This document shows, in pieces, positions 13,249 through 24,500 of a DNA stretch of 64,000 bases. The notes under the pieces are model-generated. The model was not told where the DNA came from. It searched no databases and was given only the letters and a program-made list of their open reading frames with translations. Source of the DNA: Fasciolopsis buskii (Eukaryota; Platyhelminthes; Trematoda; Plagiorchiida; Fasciolidae); the NCBI GenBank assembly GCA_008360955.1, contig LUCM01004115.1:1-64000 (forward strand). Reading direction: 5' to 3'. Each line of letters starts with the position of its first letter. Position 1 is the stretch's first letter. The position numbers and the translations under genes were made by a program.

Positions 13249-13430
13249 CAATTTTCGTCTGCGGTGGCGGTCGCTCTAAGGAGAAATATGAATGTTCGTT
13301 GCCTGGAAAATATACTCGTCATTTATTATCCAATTCTCTCACGGGTTTGTGCCTAAACTCCAATGCATTGGTAGTCGGATCTGGTACAAGTTTGGTTATT
13401 TGGCTTTGTGTGACGAACAATGAAGGGTAG
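13249..13430 (+). CDS. Exon-like ORF, unknown product (possible cystatin-like or WD-like fragment)
   Basis: A pyrimidine-rich tract ending in CACACAG precedes this ORF, as expected of a 3' splice site. The ORF runs 60 codons to a TAG. It has two cysteines ten residues apart (FVC...YEC), then a SLTGLCLNSNALVV block. The C-x(10)-C followed by an LTGLC element loosely matches the kininogen/cystatin pattern. It also resembles the ORF 300 bases downstream, which has C-x(13)-C and, in another frame, SLTELGLCNRS. The SLTGLC...VVGSGTSLVIW stretch could equally be one strand set of a WD40 repeat. No start codon is claimed, because this would be an internal or last exon. I do not know the product. Confidence 0.25.
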
Positions 13431-13708
13431 AGTATAAAGTTGCTTAGCTTACCGTTAAAGACTAATTAATTAGGTGTAAACGCTTCTAGTCGACTAAGTG
13501 AAACTTGGAACCATGAAAATTTTCGTTACCGAAAGGCCCGACATTATCGGTTCTGATAAATCTGTTTTGAGTGCGATCAGCAACTCGTTAAATTTCTGAT
13601 CACGAGATTAGGTGCTTTTAAACACAAATCTGCATGTGATGTACGCAGATCGTACACTATTTCCACAGTTGGATTTACAATGTCTGACGAAAGGCCAACA
13701 AGCGTGTC

Positions 13709-13984
13709 ATGTGGTATTGTGCACTTTCAACAGTCGTCATCATCAACATCTTTTTCACCGTGATATCTCTCACAGAAGCAGCTTGTCTTCAGCACAATGT
13801 AAATCTGACAGGGTTTCCAATAGTAACAAAATCTGCTCCTGAACACTTAGATAATAAAGTGAAATTGGTATGGAGACGCACAGACCGTTTCAAAATGGTC
13901 TACCAGATAGAATACTCAGTGTGCAAGGCCGCATTTCAGAGAAAGCACTCAGAAGTGATCAAATGTCATTTGAGAAATCGCTAA
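13709..13984 (+). CDS. Small secreted protein candidate, 91 aa, possibly cystatin-like
   Basis: The ATG at 13709 opens a 91-codon ORF. Residues 1-24 form a good signal peptide: a hydrophobic core VVIINIFFTVIS, then SLTEA and Ala, with likely cleavage after A24. The mature part would be about 67 residues, with cysteines at 26, 72 and 86 and one NLT glycosylation site at 32-34. VYQIEYSVC followed 13 residues later by KCHL resembles the last strands and first disulfide of a type-2 cystatin, but the QxVxG inhibitory loop is not seen. After the stop, another frame reads SLTELGLCNRSKVICGLW. This could be a frameshifted C-terminal part, so the gene may be truncated. An AATAAA signal at 14054 follows the stop by 70 bases. 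Being a real secreted protein is plausible; the family is a guess. Confidence 0.45.
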   Translation: MWYCALSTVVIINIFFTVISLTEAACLQHNVNLTGFPIVTKSAPEHLDNKVKLVWRRTDRFKMVYQIEYSVCKAAFQRKHSEVIKCHLRNR

Positions 13985-14053
13985 CTGAATTGGGTTTGTG
14001 TAATCGTTCTAAGGTGATATGCGGTCTTTGGGACTACGATCAAGGGAAGAAAC

Positions 14054-14059
14054 AATAAA
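14054..14059 (+). promoter_or_regulatory. Poly-A signal AATAAA
   Basis: A canonical hexamer 70 bases after the stop of the secreted-protein ORF ending at 13984. It is also just inside the end of the alternative frame that stops at 14058. Confidence 0.4.
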
Positions 14060-17000
14060 ATCTATGAGCATCTTCCTAATGATGCTTACTGTTGAATCAC
14101 ACCCATTAAAATAAGTTCCAAAAAATCAGATCAAATTTGAATGACGAATCGAAGCTTTACTCCTTTTCTTCCCGCTAAGGAAAACAGGAATGTTGAGATG
14201 ACAGGAGTACGAAAATCCTTCGACCTCGAAATGATTCAAAACCATTCAAGGACGTCGCTCATACAATTCGTGGTTGCCAGATGAGATACGAGATAAAGCC
14301 GAAAGGTCTTCAAATATTTCACCTAAGTACCAATGATTTATCCAAAAAAGAAGCCATTATAACTGTATTTTTGTTCTTTATGCTTGAATTTCGTGAAAAA
14401 GGCAAGCTTCATGCTCGCTAGATATCCGCATATGGAGAGAGGGAACAGGGACTCTTAAATCTGAAATAGGGAGTAGTACATAACAACGCAACGTCCCGAA
14501 CAACAGTGAGGTATTATTTACTGCCTACATTAAGTCACAAAAGTAATACCAATCGACAACGCTTAAAAGGATGTTCATTTGGTAAACATTTGCTTCTACT
14601 GAGTGCACAGGTACTGGTAACTATTAACATGATTCGGATAATTTTAGGTCATTAGTGAAACTGTCAGCTTATGAGCACTGATTACGCCTAATAGGTTACC
14701 TTATGAAATTTCCTTGGAGAAAGCTGTCCAGACTGGGAACATGTGAATACTCAGACACTAAGATGAATGACTCCATATTTCCGATTTTCGAACGGGCTCC
14801 GATCTTCCCAGTTCCCAGGACACTTAACGGATCATCGAATAACCCATCTCGTTGCAACCATACTTTGCCCTTTAAAGATGAACATCGGACACATCATCTA
14901 TGTCAGCCATTTTTTTAACGTCGTTCTCAGTTCTTCGATATTTAGTAAAACTACTCCAGCCCCCACCACCTTGTTCCTCAAACTTGTTAAGTTGTGTTTT
15001 CTTTCCGTGTAGGATTGACTTAATGTGACATTGTTACACAATTACTTATCATGCAACAAGGTAATTTCTTCATCATCAAAAGTTACGGAAACTCCTCGCA
15101 CAGCCGTGTTCCCCCAGGACGTCATGACTCACCGTCCTGGATGTCCTAACTGGAGCTTGGACTGGGTGAACGAACTTGAGGCGAACAGCTTGGAGGTCAG
15201 ACGAAGACATTGCTAAGATAAATAGTTAGAAGGTGGACGATGAAAAAGGAAATCAAACACTGCCGAGTTTGAATAAACACATGACTATGGGAGGGTAACA
15301 AAACGGCATAGCTTGTATGCATCCATCTGACCAATAGCTAATCAAAAAGCTTAAACAAACAAGTAGGCATCTCCAATACTGGAGGCCTAAAAAGAATAGA
15401 CGTGAATAGAGCCAGTGGATCTTTAACGGAATCTGTGTACAACATCGAGGAGGTGTACCTTGAGTTCCGGACAACAGGTTTGGTAGATGTCATTGACTGA
15501 TCTGTTAGTACCAGTAGAATTTACTCACCATTATTTCAAACATTGCCCACCTGTTCACATTTCTAATGTCATTAGGAACGTAACTCTAAGACTGCCGTGG
15601 AGAAGAGAACAAATGATTATTTTAATCCCAAACAAAAATTATGAAACCATGAGCCCACTGATTCACCAAGATCTCATTTCATGGATCACCAGAAAGAGAC
15701 GTAGGGGAGTTTCAGTGACGCTGAATTCAGAATCAAGTAGCAAAAACTGCTGGAGTGGGAAGGGGGAGCTGGGTTCTTTCTACAGCTGGTCCGTTCCAAA
15801 GCTGGCAAAGGCTGAGAGTAACAGCTGCTCTCAGAGATGGCTGGTATGGAGTATCTTAAAGGCCATGTGAACAGGGGCACCGCAATGCGAAGAGCTTTTC
15901 GATCAGTGGCTCACAGGATTTGACCAGAAAGTAGTCGAGATTTGTGTTGGGAGTCTTCACACCAGGGACCTTATATGAAAAGGAGACTGCATTTATTTCA
16001 GTCTAGCCAAAATTTTCACTACTCAGATGCAGCTCTTACCTTTCTCAGATTTTAGTTTTCTGTGCAGAGCCGAACTGATCAGGATAAATTTTTCCAATTT
16101 ACTCCCGAATATTCCTAATTCGGCAATTTGGGTGGTGCATGCTTGAGTTAAAGTTGAAGTTTACTCGTATATTTGATTAGACCGGCCGTGTATTGGGCAG
16201 TAGGTGAAGCCGATAAGGCAAAATAAGCCCAGTCAACGGGGGGTATTGGTCCTTGTTCATCTACTTCATTTTCACCCTCAGTCGCCCGACGCTAAGCGGT
16301 CGGCGTCAAACAGCTTCAAAAAACTATTCATTGTATACTGGATGTTTCAACAAAGAACGGTGCGTGGGACACCAGAATGTCGTATATTAGATAGTATTCG
16401 GAACCCCTGTTGTCCCTATTCGCACAGATAGTTGAAAGTTTCCGTACGTGCATGCAGTTTGCATGGGGATAGAGAGAAAGGGGACAGAGTATGATTGAAC
16501 CATGCGGTAGCTTAGGTCTTCGTAACTAGCAGGAGGAGGGAGGAGATAAAAGCTCACAGGGTTTTAGTCTCATCGACCAGCTTGCTGGTCACTGCAACGA
16601 CGAGATGACACTCAACCGTCCTATCAGTGCGGAGTGTTGAGACGGAGGTAATCACAAAATCAAAATTATTGCTATCAGAAATCAGGTGAATCGAGAGCGA
16701 AAACACCGAATGCACCTTGCGCTGATGTCTCATTGATAACTAAGGCATTTTGAATGTGGTAGTGACTCAGTCAAGTATACAAATCAAATCGAGGGAACGC
16801 GGGGAGACAAATCACAACCCACTGGTCGAGAGAACGGGGAGTTTGCATTTATCCATATGGTCGGACAAATTGATAGCTGACTACTCTCAAGCACCACCCT
16901 CAAAGCGTCGCCGCTGTCGGTTTCACCTGTCCCCTATTTCTTCTCGGATTCTTTTCTCCATTCAATCGCCTGTTAACATCGACTGATTTTAGGTCCATTC

Positions 17001-17230
17001 GTTAGCACATGCGTGTGCCGTAATAATTTAGTCACTAAAATTTGATAGACTTGGCGCAATTCTTCGTGGCAGATGGACTCGTTTGGTTTGCTTGCGTGAC
17101 AAGTGTTTGCATGCCGCAGGTGAGTTTCATATTGTTTGTCCCTTGATCTACATTTGCGTGTGTTTGTGTGTGCATACGCACATGCGTGTCTACAGGCTTA
17201 CTTATGATGTTCCTGTTTGTTTTGGCACAG
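14060..17230. other. Mostly non-coding; one unassigned 127-codon ORF
   Basis: The ORF at 15487-15870 (plus) begins with ATG and has 127 codons. It has a basic patch (ITRKRRRGV) and no motif I know, and a chance ORF of this length is possible. At 17120 a perfect donor (CAG followed by GTGAGT) follows a short interval bounded by a plausible acceptor at 17072. The open frame through this donor reads VADGLVWFACVTSV before it, but it does not join in phase to the next exon-like stretch. No repeats of note. Confidence 0.3.
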
Positions 17231-17371
17231 TGTTGAAGGGGAAAATGGCGAGGTGGCGTTGCTAGCGCCAATCGATTCACCCACTCTCGAAAGATGGGTG
17301 CGAGTACCACTCGTAGCCACCACTTGTTGCGACTATCCAATACCACGGACGTGTTATCCCCTGTCGTCAAT
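17231..17371 (+). CDS. Exon-like ORF, unknown product
   Basis: A strong acceptor (pyrimidine-rich tract ending GGCACAG at 17230) is followed by a 46-codon frame beginning VEGENGEVALLAPIDSPTL and containing ERWVRV. An overlapping frame from 17237 to 17551 stays open for about 100 codons. It has an Asn run coded by AAC/AAT repeats and ends LPTTNSALAQL. On the opposite strand a 123-codon ORF begins MSSFPLLLLLF, but its leucines are the antisense of the same repeat. I cannot decide which frame, if any, is real. The acceptor and the first frame are the best pair. Confidence 0.22.
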
Positions 17372-17950
17372 ATAAATAACAACAATAACAGCGGGAACGA
17401 CGACATCCTCAATTTTTCTTTTCACCGATATGATGAACCGTACATGCGGTACGTGAATATCAATGCCGACTTTAGTGTGCGGTTGTCCCGGTTGTCAGTA
17501 ATCCCGTTACAACTGCCGACAACTAATTCCGCACTCGCTCAGTTACGATAATGATGACGCTAGTAGTACTCAGAATAATAATTTCGATTCAGTAACTAGG
17601 TGCAAACATATGGGTGCTAATCATATGGACAGCTGGTGGACAATATGAGCAGCCGCAATACGATTTTTTCTCTCTCAGCAGCAGTCAGATCCGAATGCAC
17701 AGTAGTTCCGAGTTTGGTTTACTCGCACTTATTTGTTTGGATATTTTTTGCTGTTTTGTTTCATCACCTTACCTGTCACATTCGACAAGTGTGTTAAACG
17801 TCCAACAGAAAACTCGACTGGTCTACCAACCTATTACCTTTTGTACTGACCCGCCCATCGTTGTCCATGAGCCTGGAGTGGGAAGGAATGTTTAAAGAGT
17901 ACGTGTGTTGAATTAACTCAACAGGCCGGTGCAAATGAAATAAATTTTAG

Positions 17951-18488
17951 CAATTAAATTTTCATTTGCCCAAACCGAAACCTCCATGTTCTCCCGTGCG
18001 TAAGTGTGCGCGTATTTGTGTTTGTTTTTGGACGTGTGTAGGCACGTCGACCGGTGAGCCTTATTTGTTGGCGGACGAAGATCAAATGGTTGCCGACACG
18101 CCATCGAAAAGCGGTCCAGCCACCCCCACACACCACTCGTGCCATCCCATATATCAGCATCAGAGTTCTCATATCAATATTCTCACCTGTCGAATGCACA
18201 GAAAAAAATATGGCGCACCCTTGCTATTCCAAGTGTTTGTGTATCAGGCCCGAAGTTGTCCTGTTTCGGTCTCCCTCATTCAAATTCGACATGAAATTCT
18301 CTGGCTTCGGTGACTATGGTTATGTGCTTGCCAGACGATTCACCCGTTTGCTTGTTTGTTTGCCCGACAGCACATGTTGCCAGCACTCGAGCCGTTGCCA
18401 GTACGGGGACGTACTTGAATTACGGGTGGGTGGACAGAATGGGCCAACGATCAAAAATGTCCCGACTGAACACTTTAAAATACCATGA
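17951..18488 (+). CDS. Candidate three-exon gene with tiny introns, unknown product
   Basis: The model is: exon 17951-17999 after TTTTAG; intron 18000-18041 (42 nt, GTAAGT...GTGTAG); exon 18042-18309; intron 18310-18371 (62 nt, GTGACT...CGACAG with a pyrimidine-rich end); exon 18372-18488 to TGA. Phases join: the frame reads SPVRTSTGEPYLLADEDQ across the first junction and LWLRTCCQHSS across the second. The first donor and both acceptors are good. The second donor is only fair. Reading straight through is also possible because several frames are open here. Flatworms are known to have very short introns, which suits the model. No domain is recognised. An unspliced non-coding explanation remains possible. 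Confidence 0.28.
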
Positions 18489-19677
18489 GAATAATTGTCT
18501 CCGGCCGACAAGGACATAAAGGCGAAAAGCGCACGAGAGAAATAGACAATTTTCAAATCGGCCGCACAGGATTGATGGGACGGATAAGTGAGTGAAAATT
18601 TATTCACACACTTAAGCATCAAAATCATGAATGGGTTCCCGAACTGAGTTTTTTTTGAAAAGAACGAATTCGAATCTTGGGGGCCCTTGAAATTCATGAA
18701 ACTGGAGAAGAAACTACAGGCAAATGCAGTAGAGACAGAGAGGCTATTCCGATGGTAGGTTTCGGTGACATTAGAGTGAACCGATATGAAAATACAGTTT
18801 ACAGGAGATCAATTATCCCCAAACTATTGTTGATTTTCATTCTGGTTACAGTTCGATAAAACTTGAAAACACAAGCGAAAGTTGACTGATTCGTTGTTTT
18901 TTAATTGTAAGAAGACAAATTTATCGGATGGCCTGCTTGTGAAATCATCAAAATTATCTCCACAACCCTCAAGTGGTCGATGCGCCTAATTGTTTTTTGT
19001 CTTTACTTTTATAAATGTTTTTTTCAGAAGGCAGTGCACTGCTACATCCGCAGTGCAGTTCATAACGGAAAGCGGTGGTCCTGGAGACGTTGGATATCAC
19101 AGCAAATGAGGACAATCTGATGCAACGTAAAATACCGTTCACAGAGATGTAAGTCTACGAAACATCACTAAAAAGCATGAGGTATAACATATTTCCTTTG
19201 AGTAAACTGGTGGAAATTTGTTAGGCTTTCGATTTACAATCGGCAATACAAAAGTCTAGGTATAGTATATTAATTGTTTGGTATGTTTACTAGTCCCAGA
19301 ATACCCTGATAGACACAATACTGCTCAGTGTTCAAACTACTGTTATCCATTTGCTTAATACTTCTACATACTAGTATGTTTATACGACCAAGCCTAATCA
19401 AAGATTCGAACTTTCTAACATTCCGTCAAATGCAATTGAATTTCCGTCATATTTGTGACAATTTCTGGAGGACTTTTCTTCTGCCTGCAGGCGGCAGCAA
19501 ACTAGTAGGCCAGTAGAGGCCACCTCAATTATCATGCGAATTAGTTTGCCGAATAAAGTGTGTCGAATGTTCTGTATGGGTTTCAAACCTAAAAAGGCTG
19601 AAAATTCCTCCGTGGATTAGATATTATCAACTAACAGGAAAAAGACAAGGAGGCTGGGAGGTTTTACTGTTAGTTCC

Positions 19678-19720
19678 GCCGCTTTAGTAAGCTAAAGCGG
19701 CTTGAGCTTACTAAAGCGGC
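19678..19720. repeat. Perfect 16-bp inverted repeat with 11-nt loop
   Basis: GCCGCTTTAGTAAGCT at 19678-19693 is the exact reverse complement of 19705-19720. The loop (19694-19704) itself contains AAAGCGGC, a third copy of half the arm. Nothing recognisable flanks it. Confidence 0.9.
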
Positions 19721-19882
19721 ACTGTTTTGTCTAATTATCTCCGTAAAAATAACACTTTTTATCCAACTATTCATTTGAAAATCAGAAGAATTGTGTTTGC
19801 ATTTCAGATGTTGGCGATATATATATACATAAATTATATGCGGTTTCTGGGTTAGTGAGCAGAATTTTCCAAGAAGCACACG

Positions 19883-19992
19883 GTCGGTCTAGCGGTTATT
19901 GCCGCCATTCAGATATATGCACCACTTATATTGCACCCCTTAGTTCCAATTGAGAAGTTTCATGCGCTGAGAACTCAAGTTCAAATTAGGAA
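19883..19992 (+). repeat. Possible tRNA-derived SINE head, split
   Basis: GGTCTAGCGGTTATTGCCGC near 19886 looks like an RNA polymerase III A box. AAGTTCAAATT near 19978 looks like a B box. They are about 90 bases apart, more than in an intact tRNA, so an insertion or chance is possible. Confidence 0.25.
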
Positions 19993-20867
19993 CTCCTTTA
20001 ACCAACTGAACGATCTCTCACCCAAATCCATCAACTGATATGGTTTGGCTTGGATCAAAACGGATTTTATCTTGCCGTTACTGGCCATCGAGGCGGAAGG
20101 CATAGCACTAATACATCACATATTTGGGGAACATATGAATAACGATTTATTAAGGACTTGAAATATGTCAGGTATGACAAATATTCCGATCTATAGACCG
20201 CAAAGCAAAATGGAGAATGCGTCGAATTTTATTGAACTGATATTTGTCATTGGTCGTAAAGTCTCTGTTTTCGAACTACTGAATACTCTGTCGCTCTCAC
20301 GCACACAAACACAAATATCCAAATTTGGTAGAATCGCTATTAGCCTCGCCACTGATCTTACAGTGATTCTCATAGGATAATTTCCCTACCATCACTTGAT
20401 TTGGACACTACACTACTTACAGTGGCAATTTGCTGACACTGGAGTGAAGCTCGTCCCATTTTAGGTAGGCTTTGGTAAGTTTTTTTACTTTTGCCATTGC
20501 AGCACTGTACGGTGTCTTGCCGAAACACTTGTCTTTTCGAGTTTGAAATGAATGACTATGCTTTGCTTGGCGGATGATTGAAACAAACCTGATCGGGGTT
20601 GTATCGATCCAATGTAAACAAAAAGGTCCAATGACTGACCGTTGCTAACGGATTAACAATTAATGGTGCACCAAGGAAAGATATGATAGCTTGAAGTCCT
20701 CAATTCCACTCCCACTGCGACTGTATTACGAAGCAGCCTGAGCACCTGTGCGCATCCACGATCAAACGACCTACACTATATGGCTTAACTCAAGCCAAAA
20801 ATTCAATGTTGCTTAGAATGTCAGTGGATGAAGGTAATTCCCAGGTCCTTCTTTTTGGGGCTTATTT

Positions 20868-21990
20868 TAGCTGGCATCGCAACCGAAAAAAATAAGTGGA
20901 AGATTCAGAGATCCGAGCAAATGGACTTCCATAAGTCACTCCTTGCCTTACGAACAGGTTCTCTATAGAACCAAAGGCCTTGATTGAGAACCAGAATCGT
21001 TCTCCTGCTTGGCGCATGGTCCCCTTAGTAGTGTCATCCCCTAACTTCGTTAGGTTACACAGTACCGAATAATTCCACATTGCATCGGTCGTCGTAGGGC
21101 AGCAGTGCTCATTGAATCGAATGGGATGGATAATGATAAACATGTTTTGCTCATAGTTACTTCGCTTTTAATAAACCTATCTCTCGTCCCCAACCGTCTC
21201 TGTATTCCCACTGTTCTTACTCATAATGCCCTACTGTGTGCACGGGTTCATTGCCAAGTGTCATAGCTGATTTTCAATCTGTCAGTTCATACCTCTTCAA
21301 GCGTCACCAGCCTTACTATCGGCACCTCCAACGTGGGCGTTCTCATCTAACCCGTTCAGCTGGTTACAACGGACTCAACGGCGACTGATGTTTCCTAGGT
21401 CAGTGAAGTACGAATTCAGGATTCGGGTACTGTAATTAAAATAAATGTTTTTAATATGGCTTCCTGATATTTCATGCCTATATCCGGACACGACGCAACT
21501 CAAGTTGCGGGTCACCGTAATGAGAGAATAGGCTTGAGTCCTAAGCTGAAGCAGTCTTTCCAAAATGGACAGTCGTTTATGTGCCGTAAGGTTCCAGAAG
21601 TTAATTGCTGCCCAAAAGGGTAGGTACTTTCAGCGCAGCTTATCTGTCATCTCGGCATATGCCCCAACGGACTGCAGCACTGACATGTAAAGACCAGCTT
21701 TAGTACGAACTTGTCACTCCTGTTCGCGCAAACAAATGCCTTGACACTGCGGTGATAACAAGTGACTTCCCTGCACAACTTGGATGATCTAGTGCACCAG
21801 GAGCTTGTTCAGGTTGACATTGGACCCTTTCAGCTTGCCTCCACTCATTTACCGGGTCATAAAATTTCTGCACGTTGTCTGTTAGTTTGGCAACAGAGGT
21901 GTTGATAGCAACCGGGTCTTTTGGACGCGGGGGATGCTTTTGGAGAATCACGAATGATCTTGACAGGATTCCGATCAATTCTGATATACT
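20868..21990 (+). mobile_element. RTE/SR2-like LINE, copy B: 5' leader plus endonuclease only
   Basis: This is the same LINE family as the minus-strand copy at 3215-6205, here on the plus strand. The leader aligns by eye with many shared blocks, for example AACCAAAGG...TTGAGAACC...TCGTTCT near 20970-21005 and the TGCATCGG block near 21082. The protein then starts with LTIGTSNVGVL near 21312, matching the GTFNVRT start of such endonucleases. SEVRIQDSGT and, in another frame, SRLCAVRFQK, LSVISAYAPTDCS and ITSDFPAQLG follow. The sequence becomes unrecognisable near 21990, so reverse transcriptase is absent. LINEs usually lose their 5' end, so a copy that keeps the 5' end and loses the 3' part is unusual and suggests later deletion. 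Confidence 0.75.
21310..21920 (+). pseudogene. LINE copy B: endonuclease domain remnant
   Basis: The endonuclease blocks are in the right order over about 600 bases but in three frames with stops. They are the IGTxNV start (21312), SEVRIQDSG (about 21400), ISGHDATQVAG (about 21480), SRLCAVRF (about 21575), SAYAPTDCS (about 21655), a decayed GDFNAQLG box reading SDFPAQLG (about 21765-21790), and a weak match to the region that follows. The SAYAPT and DFNAQLG blocks are the part that copy A has lost, so the two copies together cover the domain. The SDH motif is not found. Non-functional. Confidence 0.7.
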
Positions 21991-24500
21991 CCCAAAACAA
22001 ATGAAATGATCTGTGTAAGACAGCTGTCTAGGGCCGCTCTGCAGCAGTTCATCTGCTCAATCACTGAAATGTCATCTGTTCGATTTTGGCTGATGATGTC
22101 GATTTTCGATTTGGTAGAGCGCAAACCGGAGTTTCAGATTGTTAGCAGCCACCAAAAAAGTTCCCTTATTTCTGTGATCTCCAAACAAGTGTAATTTACG
22201 TTAGTGTTCTGCTCACATATAAGAGAAAACTTACAAAATGTTGTCGTCCCGATGATTTTTTTCTTATCACCGACTAATTACTTAGGCTTGCTTGCGGCAA
22301 TTTCAAACCTTAATTTGTGAGAAACTGCATGGCATAAATATCTCTTTATTCTAACAAATTTTTCCATTTGAACTATAGTTTACACATTTTGCAATGAGGA
22401 TACAGAGAGTTGTAGGCTTTCAGTTGGAGAAATCATCAGCTATGTAGGAGTTGAATCGAAGACATGTATCTAAACGTCACAACCTTGCACCATCCCTGCG
22501 ACTAACTTGCTCGTAGATAAGATTTTAGCGGGCGCTATTTGCTTCCCGTAATGTTAATTCCCAATAAAAGCGTTCCGGCTACACTATATTTCTGACTCAG
22601 TTGTTGGTTGTCTCAGTGCCGCTATCTAAATTCTTTTACTTATCTTCCTAAAAGAGGGATTGTCTGTCAAACGGAAACAACATTTCAATTCAGGAAATTT
22701 CCTAGGTTTGTTCTTACCTAGATCTATCCTCTCCGGATTACTCATTACGCTTAATCATGTTCAAATATGACTGATACTTTGCTGATGCAGTCGAGATTCT
22801 TTTTTGCTTATCGACAAGTCTTCTAACTGGGACCCTATCGTTCATTGTAGGCGGAAGTGGTAGCATGCTTTTTCGTTGGTAATAATGTACACTATTACAG
22901 GGAAGTTTATGAATGAAAATAATGAAACATTCCTAACTTGTTCAGTTTAAGGAAACACTGGAAATTGTCGCATCTAACTGGAAAAAAATCAAATGTTATG
23001 CGATTTCTATTCTCGTAAAGCCTTTTGTCATAGATACTTGATCCGTTGGCAAAGGATCGAAAAGAGCGTCAAGTCACGTCACTTAACGCTCTTACGCGTC
23101 CGGACGAGAGTAAATATTCTGTTTGACTATGTTCAAAGCACAACAGACACAGGGAAACCGCTCCATGAACTGAACCTCGTTGGGAAAAAGTCGCATAAAT
23201 GAGAAAACCATAGATTCTAGCCGAAACCGCCGTCGCAGAGATTCTTTTTTTCCTGTGGAAAGTGGTCCAAATGGAACCTCTAGTTGCATCCGGTTAACCT
23301 TATGGTTTTCCAGACAGTTTATTTTAGCTGAATGCTTCTTGCCTTTGACTGTATGCGGCCAAATTATAAGAATACTGTACGATTCTTACTTACTAAAACA
23401 AAGAATGAAGTGACTACTAGTGCTACTATTGTAAAGTTGAAGAGAACTACGAGTGCAATCAGCGCGGTAAAGAATATCACATTTCGTCCCTGAATGCTCA
23501 AAGCACATTTCAGCTTACCGTTCAAGTAAAAACCAAATAACATTTTATATCTTTGGAAAAGTACTACTCCTCTTGTGCATATTATTAACCTTCGGAAAAA
23601 GAATTTCAGTTGCCTACTTGCGTTTGTCGATTAAAATGCAGTATTAAAATCATAAATGCATTAGTTCTCCAAGAGTTTTGCGCCTTTCCTTGGGTATTGT
23701 CATCAAATTCTCAAACTGGCCTCTGTAAATCTGAATTATAAATCGATATCTGAATCAAAATGTTCACGTTTGGCAGTTAATTTTGATTAGCATTAAATCT
23801 ACCAGGAGAAAAGCTCAGGAAGGTCAGGTTTGGAAAAAGGTTTTTAGGTACGAGGCCACCGTGACTGGCAATCTTTGCGTACTGGGGAGTAGTGGCTTGC
23901 GGTTATCATTTGTCCCCTAAAGGATCTTGCAGCGTAAACCGTGTCAAATGGACCGACTGAGGCTGAACGGATGTCACAATATTCGGTCAACCGTTTGGTG
24001 ATAGGTTATCCCAATTGGGTGAGCAACCCAATTTTCAACTACCGAATCAATGGTTGTCGCCTTATCCATCTATTTCTATGGGACAAAAAGGAGGCAATAT
24101 GATAGAGTGTCTTCATCTGCAATCAGTACTTAATTCCCATAAGGTGCTTAGGCTTTCCTGTTTCAAAAAGTAAATTCCTATAATCTTAAGATTATGAAAA
24201 TGACTAGGGAAATCAAAATTGGCTGCTTTGGTCTGGTTATTAGTTTCCATCAATTGTGGATCGCTCAGCTCAAAGTTCCGGTCGGAAGTGTTTTATGGTC
24301 GATATCAACTGGGCTGACGGTGGGTGTGTTTGATATGAACATTGAAATCAGCAATCAGAACATAGCGGGAAGGCAGTTTCACATTGCCAGTGAACAAAAC
24401 AGAACAAGGAGAATATTTCGATAACCCCGCATTACTTTTTACTCGTAACCAAGGGGATTTATCGCCATAACGCTTCTTGGGTTTCGAAAATCACCAAGGT
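21991..24500. other. Non-coding DNA
   Basis: No conserved protein beyond the LINE remnant. An ORF at 24194-24424 (plus, 76 codons) lies upstream of the three-exon candidate and could belong to it, but it has no good donor before its stop. The rest shows no repeats or RNA genes. Confidence 0.35.

Larger units (their letters stand above)
18489..20867. other. Non-coding DNA with one hairpin and one tRNA-like patch
   Basis: No conserved protein is seen. The interval holds the 16-bp hairpin at 19678-19720 and a SINE-like tRNA-related patch at 19883-19992, listed separately. Confidence 0.4.

Noticed and set aside
17035..17412. Minus ORF with a signal-peptide-like start (MSSFPLLLLLF)
   Set aside because: The leucine run is the antisense of an AAC/AAT repeat, and the plus strand has better splice context.
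20862..21143. 93-codon minus ORF
   Set aside because: It lies antisense to the 5' leader of LINE copy B, which aligns with copy A.
21700..21978. 92-codon minus ORF
   Set aside because: Antisense to the endonuclease of LINE copy B.
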